A stretch of DNA of 64,000 nucleotides from Photobacterium profundum SS9 (GCF_000196255.1 NC_006371.1:386332-450331); one strand, 5' to 3'. Numbered from the stretch's first letter, positions 54,025-63,538 are shown. The notes: generated by a model from the sequence alone, not told the origin. Translations and numbers: made by a program.

Positions 54025-55065
54025 TTATTTTCCTTTGTTCTCTCGTGCATTTATTTGAACCGATTTGTACATTTTACTTAGGTTTTTATTTTTACTGCGC
54101 ATTTCTGCAATTGAGCTTCCGTTACGCTCTTGTTCTCTTAGCAATTTAAAGTAATTATTTAATCGACGTTCATCTAGCTGTCCAATAGAAATGGCCTTTT
54201 GTACGGCACATTTGGGTTCTGCTTGATGTTGGCAATCAGCAAAGCGGCATTGTTGAGCTAACTTAGCAATATCACTAAAGGTTTCTTCAACACCTTGTTC
54301 GCAGTCTGCAATTTGCAACTCTCGAATACCTGGTGTATCAAGAAGTAATGCGCCTGTTGGCATGATGTGCATCGACCGACTCGTGGTTGTATGGCGACCT
54401 TTACTGTCGTCTTCTCTTACGCCGCCTGTTTCTTGATCTTGACTCTGCATTAAGGTGTTAACCAATGTGGATTTACCCACTCCAGATGAACCAACAAAAG
54501 CAACCGTTTTACCTACCTTACACCATGATTTGAGTGCTTCGACACTGTCTGTATCAAGGCTATTAACTGCCTCGACCATTAAGAATGGATCAAGCGCTTG
54601 CACTTGTTGTTTAAACGACTCTGGCGTATCACAACAGTCTGCTTTTGTTAAGATAATGACAGGTTCACACCCGCTGTCGTGTGCAATAGCAAGATAGCGT
54701 TCTATACGGCTTAAATTAAAATCCTGGTTGAGTGAGTTGACGATAAAAAGTGTGTCGACATTGGCTGCAATTAACTGTTCCGATACTTTACTGCCCGCGG
54801 CTTTACGCGAGAGTAAGGTTAGACGGTCGAGTAATCTTATTAGTTGTTGTTCACTATCAAGTAATATCCAATCCCCAACAGTTAACACAGGCATACTCGG
54901 TCTGATCTCAAGAGAAAAACTCCCCGCTTCAGTTTGAATAACATAGAGACTGCGGTGGTGCGCAAGCACTCGACCAATCTGGCAAGTTTCGAGTTCTTTT
55001 AATGACAATTGCTGCTGAAAATAAGCATGCCACCCAAGTTGTGGCAATGATAATGCTGAATTCAT
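54025..55065 (-). CDS. rsgA: Ribosome small-subunit GTPase RsgA (YjeQ family)
   Basis: This GTPase helps mature the 30S subunit. I place the start at ATG 55065 ([19 protein letters not shown]), giving 346 residues. The 36 residues further upstream look like leader. An OB-fold precedes a circularly permuted G domain: [17 protein letters not shown] and TKAD (G4) come before [12 protein letters not shown] (G1) and DTPGIRE (G3). A zinc-binding C-terminus has [16 protein letters not shown]. It resembles the second, shorter RsgA-like copy of Vibrionaceae, and a canonical rsgA may exist elsewhere. Confidence 0.85.
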   Translation of the reverse strand: MNSALSLPQLGWHAYFQQQLSLKELETCQIGRVLAHHRSLYVIQTEAGSFSLEIRPSMPVLTVGDWILLDSEQQLIRLLDRLTLLSRKAAGSKVSEQLIAANVDTLFIVNSLNQDFNLSRIERYLAIAHDSGCEPVIILTKADCCDTPESFKQQVQALDPFLMVEAVNSLDTDSVEALKSWCKVGKTVAFVGSSGVGKSTLVNTLMQSQDQETGGVREDDSKGRHTTTSRSMHIMPTGALLLDTPGIRELQIADCEQGVEETFSDIAKLAQQCRFADCQHQAEPKCAVQKAISIGQLDERRLNNYFKLLREQERNGSSIAEMRSKNKNLSKMYKSVQINARENKGK

Positions 55066-55339
55066 GATAATCCGTGCAAATTTTTTCTTATCTATTCGTA
55101 CATAACATTGTAATTGAGTCCAGTTTCGTTTGATTGAATAAAAACGACAGAATGTGAAATGTCTTTGTCTCATAATTGCGTAAGCAGATTAGATTGCAGT
55201 TTTTATGGTCGCGAATTTAAAGTAACCCCACTAAGATTAATGACAAGATCATTGCTGAAATACGTGATGATTTCTTTTTAAGGGGTATTTTTTATTCATA
55301 AAATCAGGGATATGATCAAGAATAATTAGAGTGTTTTCT

Positions 55340-56437
55340 ATGGCTATTGCCATTGCATTAATCGTTATTGTAATTGCATCTGTTGCTTTTCATTTCCTTA
55401 GCCCATGGTGGTTAACCTCTGCTGCGTCAAATTGGTCACAAATAGATAATCAGTTAATGCTAACTCTTATTGTAACGGCTGCTTTTTTTATAGTAATCAA
55501 CCTATTGATTGCTTTTTGTGTGATAAAATTCCGCTATAAACTAGGTAGAAAATCGGCCTATCAACCAGAAAATAAAAAACTAGAAGCGTGGCTAATTGGC
55601 TTAACTACTGTTGGAATCGTGGCATTACTTGCCCCCGGTTTAGCGGTATATGGTGAGTATGTTAGCGTGCCTGATGATGCAAAACTTGTGGAAGTTGTTG
55701 GTGAGCAGTGGAAGTGGAGTTTTCGTTTTCCCGGTGAAGATGAACAGTTAGGGAAAAGTAGCATTCAATGGGTAAGCAATAAAAACCCCTTGGGTATTGA
55801 TCCGAATGATCCCGCCTCTCAAGACGATAAAATTATTCTGAGCCCTGAATTACATCTTCCGATTTTTTCGCCTTATAAAGTGTTACTGCGTTCAAAAGAT
55901 GTTTTGCACGATTTTAATGTACCTCAATTCCGAGCCAAAATGGATTTAGTACCCGGTACAGTTTCATATATTTGGTTCACTCCAACGAAGCGAGGGAGCT
56001 ATGAGATTCTCTGTGCTGAACTGTGTGGTGTAGGGCATTTTAATATGCGAGGAAGAGTGATCGTTGAAGATGATGCTCAATTTGGAAGCTGGCTCGCGAC
56101 TCAACCTACTTTCGCTCAAACTCAAGATCCTACCCGCCAAACACAGACTAACCCAATTGAATTAGGCAAAACACTCTCGGAAGTGAATGGTTGTATTGGT
56201 TGCCATAGTTTAAATGGTAATCCCGGTGTTGGACCAACGTGGTTAGGTTTATACGGAAAAACGGAAATTATGTCTGATGATGCAAGAGTGGTGGTAGATG
56301 AGGCATATTTACGGACATCGATACTTAACGCTAAAGCTGAAATAGTAAAAGGTTATCCCGCCATCATGCCTGTTTATCAATTTGATGATCAGGAAGTTGA
56401 CGCCATTATTGCTTATATCAAATCTGTATCTAAGTAA
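55340..56437 (+). CDS. coxB: Cytochrome c oxidase subunit II with fused cytochrome c domain
   Basis: The protein has two N-terminal membrane helices (MAIAIALIVIVIASVAFHFL and LTLIVTAAFFIVINLLIAFC) and a periplasmic cupredoxin domain. The CuA ligands are in CAELCGVGHFNM. A C-terminal cytochrome c domain has heme motif GCIGCH and a likely Met ligand in AIMPVY. The fused cytochrome marks a caa3-type oxidase. ATG 55340 is preferred over GTG 55331 because the family begins MAIA. It is the first of five tightly spaced genes. Confidence 0.92.
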   Translation: MAIAIALIVIVIASVAFHFLSPWWLTSAASNWSQIDNQLMLTLIVTAAFFIVINLLIAFCVIKFRYKLGRKSAYQPENKKLEAWLIGLTTVGIVALLAPGLAVYGEYVSVPDDAKLVEVVGEQWKWSFRFPGEDEQLGKSSIQWVSNKNPLGIDPNDPASQDDKIILSPELHLPIFSPYKVLLRSKDVLHDFNVPQFRAKMDLVPGTVSYIWFTPTKRGSYEILCAELCGVGHFNMRGRVIVEDDAQFGSWLATQPTFAQTQDPTRQTQTNPIELGKTLSEVNGCIGCHSLNGNPGVGPTWLGLYGKTEIMSDDARVVVDEAYLRTSILNAKAEIVKGYPAIMPVYQFDDQEVDAIIAYIKSVSK

Positions 56438-56474
56438 TTTATATCACGATTTTTTTGGATGAGACAAGCTTGTT

Positions 56475-58277
56475 ATGACTGAACATCATTCTTCGAATTC
56501 AGCAGATTCAGACGCTTATGCTCACAGTTTTTGGCGCAAATATGTGTGGAGCCAAGACCATAAAGTTATCGCCATTCAGTATACGCTGACGGCGATTGCG
56601 ATGGGGCTGATTGCACTCGTTTTATCATGGATAATGCGTTTACAGCTTGGCTTTCCAGGGCAATTTGATTTCATTGATGTAAACACTTACTACCAGTCTA
56701 TGACATTGCACGGCATGATTATGGTGGTGTATTTACTGACAGCTCTTTTCTTGGGGGGCTTTGGTAATTACTTAATTCCATTAATGGTCGGTGCACGGGA
56801 TATGGTGTTTCCGCTATTAAATATGTTGAGTTATTGGTTCTATCTTCTGGCTTCTCTGATCTTAATTGCGAGCTTCTTTGTGACTGGTGGGCCAACAGGT
56901 GCTGGTTGGACGTTATATCCCCCTCAAGCGATTATGCCTGGCACGCCGGGTGTTGAGTGGGGCATCGTACTGATGTTGATCTCGCTTGCAGTGTTCATAG
57001 TAGCAGCGACGTTAGGTGGGCTAAATTACGTTACCACAGTATTGCAAGCTCGCACGGAAGGGATGACATTACTGCGCATGCCCCTAACAGTATGGGGGAT
57101 CTTTACAGCTTCAATTATGGCGTTATTGGCTTTTCCTGCGTTGTTCGTTAGTGCCGTTATGATGTTGTTTGATAAGTTATTGGGATCCAGTTTCTTTATG
57201 CCAGCCATTGTTTCTATGGGGCAATTAACGGAATATGACGGCGGTAGCCCTATTTTATTTCAGCACCTTTTTTGGTTTTTTGGTCACCCCGAAGTGTATA
57301 TCGTTGCTTTGCCAGCCTTTGGGATAGTGTCTGATCTGATTAGTATTCACGCGCGTAAAAATATCTTTGGTTATAAAATGATGGTGTGGGCTATTTTAGC
57401 CATCGGCGTTCTCAGCTTTGTGGTATGGGCCCACCATATGTATGTCAGCGGTATGAATCCATATTTTGGGTTCTTTTTTGCCACTACAACCCTCGTCATT
57501 GCCGTTCCTACTGCGATAAAAGTGTATAACTGGTTGCTTACATTATGGCGAGGTAATATTCATTTAACCTTACCTATGCTGTTTTCTATTGCCTTCATGA
57601 GTACCTTTTTAATAGGTGGTTTAACAGGGTTATTTCTTGGCAATGTTATCGTTGATATTCCGTTATCAGATACGTATTTTGTTGTCGCTCACTTCCACAT
57701 GGTGATGGGGGTTTCCCCAATATTAGTCATATTCGGTGGTATTTATCACTGGTACCCGAAAGTGACAGGGCGGATGCTTAATACGGCAATGGGGCATTTT
57801 CATTTTTGGATAACCTTCTTGGGCACTTATGCTATTTATTTTCCAATGCATTACTTGGGAATATTAGGTGTTCCCCGTCGTTATTATGCGTACGAAAACT
57901 ACGATTTTATTCCTGAATCGGCACAAAGCTTAAATGCTTTTATCACTGTAATGGCGCTGATTGTAGGCGCTGCACAGCTAGTGTTTCTGTTCAATTTATT
58001 CTGGTGTGTATTTAAAGGGAAAAAAGCTGCAGCGAACCCTTGGTCTGCAACATCGTTAGAATGGCAAACACCAGACACGCCACCTAAACATGGCAATTGG
58101 GGCTTACATTGTCCGATCGTTTATCGCTGGGCGTATGATTACAGTGTACCCAATGTTAAAGAGGATTTTATTCCACAAAACATACCGCCAGAGCGGGTGT
58201 TAATGGAACATGTAGACAGTTCAATATCTGAAGATGGTATTAAAATACCGATAGATAAAGGGGATGACGATGAATAA
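56475..58277 (+). CDS. coxA: Cytochrome c oxidase subunit I
   Basis: This is the 600-residue, 12-helix catalytic subunit. Heme and copper ligands are visible: His in TLHGMIMV (low-spin heme), the cross-linked His-Tyr pair in GHPEVYI, the CuB histidines in WAHHMYVSG, and both heme histidines in HFHMVMG. The K- and D-channel region NYLIPLMVGARDM is present. It reduces oxygen to water and pumps protons in the inner membrane. It lies 37 bp after coxB, and its stop overlaps the next gene by 14 bp. Confidence 0.95.
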   Translation: MTEHHSSNSADSDAYAHSFWRKYVWSQDHKVIAIQYTLTAIAMGLIALVLSWIMRLQLGFPGQFDFIDVNTYYQSMTLHGMIMVVYLLTALFLGGFGNYLIPLMVGARDMVFPLLNMLSYWFYLLASLILIASFFVTGGPTGAGWTLYPPQAIMPGTPGVEWGIVLMLISLAVFIVAATLGGLNYVTTVLQARTEGMTLLRMPLTVWGIFTASIMALLAFPALFVSAVMMLFDKLLGSSFFMPAIVSMGQLTEYDGGSPILFQHLFWFFGHPEVYIVALPAFGIVSDLISIHARKNIFGYKMMVWAILAIGVLSFVVWAHHMYVSGMNPYFGFFFATTTLVIAVPTAIKVYNWLLTLWRGNIHLTLPMLFSIAFMSTFLIGGLTGLFLGNVIVDIPLSDTYFVVAHFHMVMGVSPILVIFGGIYHWYPKVTGRMLNTAMGHFHFWITFLGTYAIYFPMHYLGILGVPRRYYAYENYDFIPESAQSLNAFITVMALIVGAAQLVFLFNLFWCVFKGKKAAANPWSATSLEWQTPDTPPKHGNWGLHCPIVYRWAYDYSVPNVKEDFIPQNIPPERVLMEHVDSSISEDGIKIPIDKGDDDE

Positions 58278-58896
58278 GCAGCATCATTCAAATAAGACAT
58301 CGGTACCTGAATCTAAAAGCACATTAACGCCAGATGCCGACGAAAATTACTTACCTGCCGATGCCTCATCACCTGCCATTATAGGGTTATGGGTATTTAT
58401 GGCTGTTATCACTATGCTGTTTTTCTTGTTTACAGTAGCGTACAAAATACGTATGTCGTTAAACGATTGGCAGCCATTAAATGAACCTTGGCAGCTCAGC
58501 TTAAGCACTGCTATGCTTTTGATGAGCTGTGTTGCGATGGCTAATTGTCGTCGTAAAGCCGCATTATTACCATCGGTAGTGGCTTGTCGTTCTATATTAA
58601 TCGTGGCGGTGTTGTTCACCTTAGGGTTTGTTTTTACTCAGCTTTGGGCGTGGCAATACTTAGTAGACCAAAATATTACAGTCGACAATAATCCAGCCAA
58701 CAGCTTCTTTTACCTTTTAACTGGCCTGCATGGATTGCATGTACTGGGTGGTCTTGCTGCTTTATTTTTAGTGATTTATAACGCTAGAAAAGGGCATGCA
58801 AATTCACTGTATCAGTCATTACATTTATGTACTCGGTACTGGCATTTTTTATTACTTATTTGGTTGTTTTTACTAGGGCTATTGCGATTTACATAG
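58264..58896 (+). CDS. Heme-copper oxidase subunit III-like protein
   Basis: The 210-residue membrane protein has about five helices and the COX3 pattern, with LHGLHVLGGLAALFLVIYNA near residue 158 and a C-terminal RYWHFLLLIWLFLLGLL. The first 35 residues are polar. It overlaps coxA and is followed after 14 bp by a second COX3-type gene. Two subunit III-like genes in one cluster is a known layout for some marine caa3/SNO-like oxidases. Which one is structural cannot be decided here. Confidence 0.85.
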   Translation: MTMNKQHHSNKTSVPESKSTLTPDADENYLPADASSPAIIGLWVFMAVITMLFFLFTVAYKIRMSLNDWQPLNEPWQLSLSTAMLLMSCVAMANCRRKAALLPSVVACRSILIVAVLFTLGFVFTQLWAWQYLVDQNITVDNNPANSFFYLLTGLHGLHVLGGLAALFLVIYNARKGHANSLYQSLHLCTRYWHFLLLIWLFLLGLLRFT

Positions 58897-58910
58897 TGAG
58901 GTAAACGCAT

Positions 58911-59660
58911 ATGGCACACTTGTCATCAGCATCACAAGAATCAAGAGTAATTACACCGGAATCATCGTCTCTTCAATCTGACGAGAGCGATTCGCGTGGT
59001 TGGTTATCAGTCGTTGACGATTTTTCGGCAGATCGAGCCGTCTTTAACATATCGCCAAATAAAACCATGATGTGGTTTTTTTTACTCAGTGATATTTTTA
59101 TTTTTGGCAGCTTTTTAGTTGCCTACATGTCAGTAAGAATGACGACTACTGAACCTTGGCCACTTACCAGCGACGTTTTTGCTTTAAACCTTGGCGGTCA
59201 AGATATTCCATTAGTTTTAATCGCAATCATGACTTTTATTCTGATTACCAGCAGCGGCACTATGGCTATGGCTGTTAATTTTGGATATCAAGGTCGACGC
59301 CAGTTAACCGCAACATTAATATTTATAACGGCATTATTTGGACTCGCTTTTGTCGGTATGCAAGCATTCGAATGGACCAAATTGATCGTGGAAGAAGGCA
59401 TTCGCCCATGGGGCAATGATCTAGGTGCTGCACAGTTTGGTGCCAGTTTCTTTATGATCACAGGATTTCATGGATTACATGTCAGTATTGGCGTTATTTA
59501 TCTACTGACAATAGCGTGGCGAGTGTGGCGTGGGCGATATGAAAAAACGCAATCAGATGATTCCACTAATCGTTATGAAATAGTTGAAATAGCAGGACTT
59601 TATTGGCACTTTGTCGATTTAGTGTGGGTATTCATCTTCGCCTTTTTCTATTTATGGTAA
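58911..59660 (+). CDS. coxC: Cytochrome c oxidase subunit III
   Basis: The 249-residue protein has five to seven membrane helices. Subunit III motifs are FLLSDIFIFGSFLVAYMSVR, the ITGFHGLHVSIGVIYLLTI segment and the final YWHFVDLVWVFIFAFFYLW. The ~40-residue N-terminal part is polar and cytoplasmic. It lies 14 bp after the other COX3-type gene and 10 bp before the small subunit IV gene, in one operon. Confidence 0.9.
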   Translation: MAHLSSASQESRVITPESSSLQSDESDSRGWLSVVDDFSADRAVFNISPNKTMMWFFLLSDIFIFGSFLVAYMSVRMTTTEPWPLTSDVFALNLGGQDIPLVLIAIMTFILITSSGTMAMAVNFGYQGRRQLTATLIFITALFGLAFVGMQAFEWTKLIVEEGIRPWGNDLGAAQFGASFFMITGFHGLHVSIGVIYLLTIAWRVWRGRYEKTQSDDSTNRYEIVEIAGLYWHFVDLVWVFIFAFFYLW

Positions 59661-59670
59661 GGAGGTCGTC

Positions 59671-59994
59671 ATGCATACAACACAAACTCATCAGCAACAC
59701 CCTATAAGCCTTTATTTGAAGGTGTGGGGATTATTGTTTTTACTCAGTACCTTGTCGTATATGGTTGATTACCTCCATGTACAAGGGATATTGCGTTGGT
59801 CGCTGATCATTATTTTCATGTTATTGAAAGCGGGATTAATCGCGAGTATTTTTATGCATATGCTATGGGAGAAGTTGGCGCTAGTCTGCTCAATTTTTTT
59901 ACCGCCTTTGGCATTGCTTGTACTGGTTACATTAATGGCGACAGAAGCAGAGTATATATTTAGCCTTAGAACGCTATTTTTTACATCGACATAG
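59671..59994 (+). CDS. Cytochrome oxidase subunit IV (CyoD/CtaF-like)
   Basis: The 107-residue protein has three hydrophobic helices (VWGLLFLLSTLSYMVDYL, WSLIIIFMLLKAGLIASIFM, LVCSIFLPPLALLVLVTLMA). The arrangement is typical of the small prokaryotic subunit IV. It has AAGGAGG before its ATG and is the last gene of the oxidase operon, which ends at a hairpin 20 bp downstream. No heme A synthase or Cox11-type assembly gene is present in the cluster. Confidence 0.85.
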   Translation: MHTTQTHQQHPISLYLKVWGLLFLLSTLSYMVDYLHVQGILRWSLIIIFMLLKAGLIASIFMHMLWEKLALVCSIFLPPLALLVLVTLMATEAEYIFSLRTLFFTST

Positions 59995-60013
59995 TGCTGG
60001 TTCGCCATAAAAT

Positions 60014-60046
60014 AAAAAGCCAATCATTATAAGTAATTGGCTTTTT
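60014..60046. terminator. Bidirectional terminator after the oxidase operon
   Basis: AAAAAGCCAAT and ATTGGCTTTTT pair around an 11-base loop, with A- and T-runs on both sides. It would end the oxidase operon and the convergent gene at 60073. Confidence 0.9.
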
Positions 60047-60072
60047 ACTCAGTGGAATTCTATCAAGCAAGA

Positions 60073-60627
60073 TTACGGCATCTTATGCATCATGGTATGC
60101 CACTGGTTGTGGGCACTAATTAGCCATCTAGGGGGTGATTTTCCGGTACCTGCGGGTTCTAAGTGATCATGTGCAATAATGATATTTGCTAACATAATTT
60201 CTTGTGATGGCTCTATATCGACCATTAGAACATGCTTACCTGATTTTAATACGCGCTTAAACCGACGGAATTGATAATGCAATTCCTGAAAACCAAACAG
60301 ACCGCCTTCCCAAGTAATAAAACCGAGTATCACTATGGCAAGCATAATAAAGGGTATCCAGCCTGTTGTTTCGGTTACGCCGGAGATATAAGCAGCTAAG
60401 ATCACAAGAACAGCTGCGCATACACCAATGACCGCGCCAATTTCAGTTGAATGAATCACATCATTACGCATTACAGATCTTACAGGGTGAAGATGATGAG
60501 AAGATATCTCAGCATCATTATCACTAAGTACATGAATTTGTGGTGTACTAATACCACTTAATTCAAGTTCATATTCTACTAATTCAAGATCATCTAAATC
60601 GTCACTAATATAAAAGACCCTTTTCAT
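60073..60627 (-). CDS. Membrane protein of unknown function (DUF1269-like)
   Basis: The 184-residue protein has an N-terminal cytoplasmic part (VFYISDDLDDLELVEYELEL). A glycine-rich helical pair follows (EIGAVIGVCAAVLVILAAYI and WIPFIMLAIVILGFITWEGG, residues ~80-125). The C-terminal cytoplasmic domain contains VLMVDIEPSQ. The layout resembles DUF1269/YflT-like proteins with no established function. It is monocistronic. A degenerate repeat lies upstream, in its promoter region. Confidence 0.65.
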   Translation of the reverse strand: MKRVFYISDDLDDLELVEYELELSGISTPQIHVLSDNDAEISSHHLHPVRSVMRNDVIHSTEIGAVIGVCAAVLVILAAYISGVTETTGWIPFIMLAIVILGFITWEGGLFGFQELHYQFRRFKRVLKSGKHVLMVDIEPSQEIMLANIIIAHDHLEPAGTGKSPPRWLISAHNQWHTMMHKMP

Positions 60628-60645
60628 ATGGCCTCCGATAGGGGT

Positions 60646-60696
60646 TATTCCAATCTAGACAAGTATCTGACTATATACTTATCCAGTAGTGGTATT
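60646..60696. repeat. Second inverted-repeat family, short copy
   Basis: TATTCCAATCTAGACAAGTA to ACTTATCCAGTAGTGGTAT forms an imperfect ~51-bp inverted repeat matching the ends of the element at 40916-41077. It lies 20 bp upstream of the gene at 60627. A 39-codon frame at 60799-60918 in the gap beyond is too weak to call a gene. Confidence 0.65.
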
Positions 60697-60969
60697 GCTA
60701 ACAATAAATCACATTATCTCAGTATCTTAAGTTGGTTGTGAACTTATTAAATAGCGAAAATATCTATTGTAAAGTATAGCCTTTCTTATCTATTCAGCAT
60801 GTACTTTAAGCAAAGTGAATGGATGCTTATGAAAGAGCGACAAGTATCATTAGATGATTGGATGCTAAACAAATTGACGTCTTTTTCGATTGAATGCCTA
60901 TTTTATCGTACTTTTTAGTAGTGAAATCAAAGTTTTTATTGGCGTATATTTTAATATACTTACGCTCTC

Positions 60970-61020
60970 GTTATCTTAAAATCTAGGGTTTTCGCTGAAA
61001 CGAGTCTCTTGAGATAACAT
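60970..61020. repeat. Diverged short derivative of the TATACCCAAG family
   Basis: GTTATCTTAAAATCTAGGGT to TCTCTTGAGATAACAT resembles the short palindromic form at 47699-47756 with several changes. It abuts the full-length copy at 61026, so two members lie in tandem. Confidence 0.55.
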
Positions 61021-61025
61021 GTGTA

Positions 61026-61291
61026 TATACCCAAGTTACCTCAAGATGCTCGTTTCAGCGAGAATTTGTTGGGCTCTAGGCAAGGCACTTATTTATAGAC
61101 CTAGTCGTTCTACGTTGAAAATAAGTAACACCGTATAGAGCCCAACAAAACTCGCCCTTTGGGAGTGATTCAGCGTATTTACTTCTGTGTCAAATGTGTT
61201 TGAAAGGGAATGCCATTCCTACACACATTTTCCTTGAATTAAACACGCTGAGATCACTCTGAATCCTGCATATTGAGGTAGCTTGGGTATA
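61026..61291. repeat. MITE-like repeat, TATACCCAAG family, long copy B
   Basis: This 266-bp element is nearly identical to the copies at 52417 and 63113. It is bounded by TATACCC and GGGTATA with TA on both sides. It is non-coding and has high internal pairing potential. It lies in the 800-bp gap between the gene at 60627 and the HD-GYP gene, which otherwise holds nothing that I can support. Confidence 0.9.
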
Positions 61292-61425
61292 TAACCGCTT
61301 ACTGTATGGAAGACAGATTAGATGACTTGGTTATGCATGAGGAATGTATTTAGAACATCTACTTAATGTAATGTTTGAAGTCTAAATAATCATTAATATA
61401 GTAAATATTGGTATTGTAGCTAAAC

Positions 61426-62082
61426 ATGAACAACGTAATGAATAGTATCGGTTATTCAAATAAAATTTTTATCGATAGTGAATATCAATACCATATTGAA
61501 CAAACTAAAATGTTCACCCAGTTACTGCTTGATGTATTAAGGAATGATTATGTCGAAATTAATCAATCATTTATTGCGAGTATGAATACTGCCGCTATCA
61601 TGCATGATCTGGGAAAAAGCTTTATTCCTGAATCGATTATTTTTAAAAAAGGCACATTGTCTGTATCTGAGTATGACATCATAAAAACACATACAATACT
61701 TGGTTATGAGCATTTTTGTACATTAAGTATGAATCTAGATACGCCCCTAAACCAGATTATCAAAGATGTAATTTTATATCATCATGAGCATTGGGATGGT
61801 ACTGGTTACCCGCATCAAAAAGCAGGGTTCGATATCCCTCTTTCAGCCCGTATTATCGCCCTTGCCGATGTGTTTGAAGCCTTGATCAGTGTACGTTCGT
61901 ATAAAGAACCATTTTCTTTTGAAAAAGCGAAGATGATCATATGTGAAAGTAGTGGATATCACTTTGATCCAGCTATTGTCGCCGCTTTTCTTAAGCAAGA
62001 AACCAAGTTTGAACAACTGACAAAAACGCTACAAAGTCAGTCGCTATCTAGGCATTTACAAAAATGCCCAAATACCAACTAA
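61426..62082 (+). CDS. HD-GYP-domain phosphodiesterase-like protein
   Basis: The 218-residue protein consists almost only of an HD-GYP domain. It has MHDLGKS (metal-binding HD, near residue 62), HTILGYEHF, YHHEHWDGTGYPHQKAG (the HHE and GYP motifs), PLSARIIALADVFEAL and YHFDPAIV. Such proteins hydrolyse cyclic di-GMP or related nucleotides. The signature residues are present, so activity is plausible. There is no receiver or membrane part, so it is cytoplasmic. Its stop overlaps that of the convergent repair gene by 4 bp. Confidence 0.88.
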   Translation: MNNVMNSIGYSNKIFIDSEYQYHIEQTKMFTQLLLDVLRNDYVEINQSFIASMNTAAIMHDLGKSFIPESIIFKKGTLSVSEYDIIKTHTILGYEHFCTLSMNLDTPLNQIIKDVILYHHEHWDGTGYPHQKAGFDIPLSARIIALADVFEALISVRSYKEPFSFEKAKMIICESSGYHFDPAIVAAFLKQETKFEQLTKTLQSQSLSRHLQKCPNTN

Positions 62083-63445
62083 CTGACTAATTCAAAGTCT
62101 TTGATTTGGCTTTCTTGATCATTAATAATGATAGAAAGCTGATGAATACCTGTATGAAACTTCCGTGTTGTTATAAGTTTAAAGCTTTGTTTTCTATTAA
62201 TCTTATATACCTTATTCGGTTCTATTTCACGCTCACTGATTTTAAAAACTTTACGAGAAAGGTCGCCATTATTTTTTTTATAATACAGACCATATTCTAG
62301 TCTTAGCGTTTTACATGTTTTATTTTGGTTGGTTAACGAGAATGAAAATTCTAAAGCATCGCCGATCTTTACACTTGGTGTCAGGATATCAAAGTTTGAT
62401 AACATGATATTTTTACTATCAAAACCAAATAATTGAAGTGTTTTTGGTTCGCCTTGTTTCAGTAGCGTTCTACTTGCGTGTTTGATCAGTGCATCTGTTT
62501 CTTTTGTGTATCCCTGCCATTTTTCTACTGTCTCTATAACAAAATCAGGATTATCTTTCGAGATATCATTTAAGTTATTTGCAACACTGCGTCGTACTAC
62601 TTCGCAATTGTCATTCTTCAAGGTGTCTAAAATAGGGAAGATAGGCATAGGTTTTTTTTTAAGCTGGGCAATGCCATTGCCCAAGGAAGCCGTGATCTTG
62701 ATCCTTCACTTGCTAAACGGCGAACCTTATTACTAGGGTGTTTTGACCACAATACCATTTGAGCTAACATTTTATCTTCATATTTTACTATGTACGGCCT
62801 GACGGCAAATTCACAACTGGTAAACTGGGTGATGAATTCAAACGCTAAGATAGACGTTTTATAGTCATCAATCCCATACAACGAGATATACTCGGGGAAA
62901 AACATAAACTCTATGCTTTCCTCTTTGATGCCAGCAAGACGTAAATTATCAATCAGTTGCTTTATTGTTTCTGCGGCTTCGCCAAAATCATCAGACAGAA
63001 AGTGATGAAGCACTTTTGCAGTATGTGTCATCCTTTCTTTCAGTTCGTAATGAATAAAATTGTCATTGAAAATTAACTGAGTAAAGGCTTCTTTATCAAA
63101 TGAAGGAATGGTTATACCCAAGCTACCTCAAGATGCAGGATTCAGAGTGATCTCAGCGTATTTAATTCAAGGAAGATGTGTGTAGGAATGGCATTCCCTT
63201 TCAAACACATTTGACACAGAAGTAGATACGCTGAATCACTCCCGAAGGGCGAGTTTTGTTGGGCTCTATGCGGTGTTACTTATTTTCAACGTAGAACCAC
63301 TAGGTCTATAAATAAGCGCCTTGCCTAGAGCACAACAAATTATCGCTGAAACGAGCATCTTGAGGTAACTTGGGTATACAAGCATTATTTCTGACAGCTG
63401 GTTGTAAAATTCTTGTGAGTATATGTCTTTAAATAAATTGCTCAT
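62079..63445 (-). pseudogene. alkC: AlkC-like DNA alkylation repair gene, broken twice
   Basis: The gene would start at ATG 63445 (SNLFKDIYSQEFYNQLSEIM) and is interrupted after LV by a 266-bp repeat (63113-63378). It resumes in frame with TIPSFDKEAFTQLIFND and continues through HEAT-like repeats to RSRLPWAMALP. At 62651-62659 a run of nine A (minus strand) puts the rest (KKKPMPIFPILDTLKNDN to DFELVS) in another frame, and one more A would restore it. The C-terminal ~100 residues are the Ig-like domain typical of AlkC glycosylases. The gene is very probably dead, although the A9 run could allow slippage. Confidence 0.85.
63113..63378. repeat. MITE-like repeat, TATACCCAAG family, long copy C (inverted), inside alkC
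   Basis: This 266-bp element is in the opposite orientation to the copies at 52417 and 61026. Removing it together with one TA restores the codon series CTT-GTA-ACC-ATT, reading MLVTIPSF in the repair gene. So the insertion duplicated a TA dinucleotide, the signature of Tc1/mariner-IS630 transposition. This defines the ends of the whole family as TACCC...GGGTA. Confidence 0.92.
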
Positions 63446-63538
63446 GATATCTGAAATCTATTTTCAATATTCGCGGTAATTATTGCATAGTATAATGGTA
63501 TACATGACAGTTTATCCGTGATTTAACGAAAAATACGT

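Noticed and set aside
60799-60918. 39-codon frame in the gap before the HD-GYP gene
   Set aside because: The ATG has no convincing ribosome-binding site and the peptide resembles nothing known. Chance is likely in an 800-bp gap.
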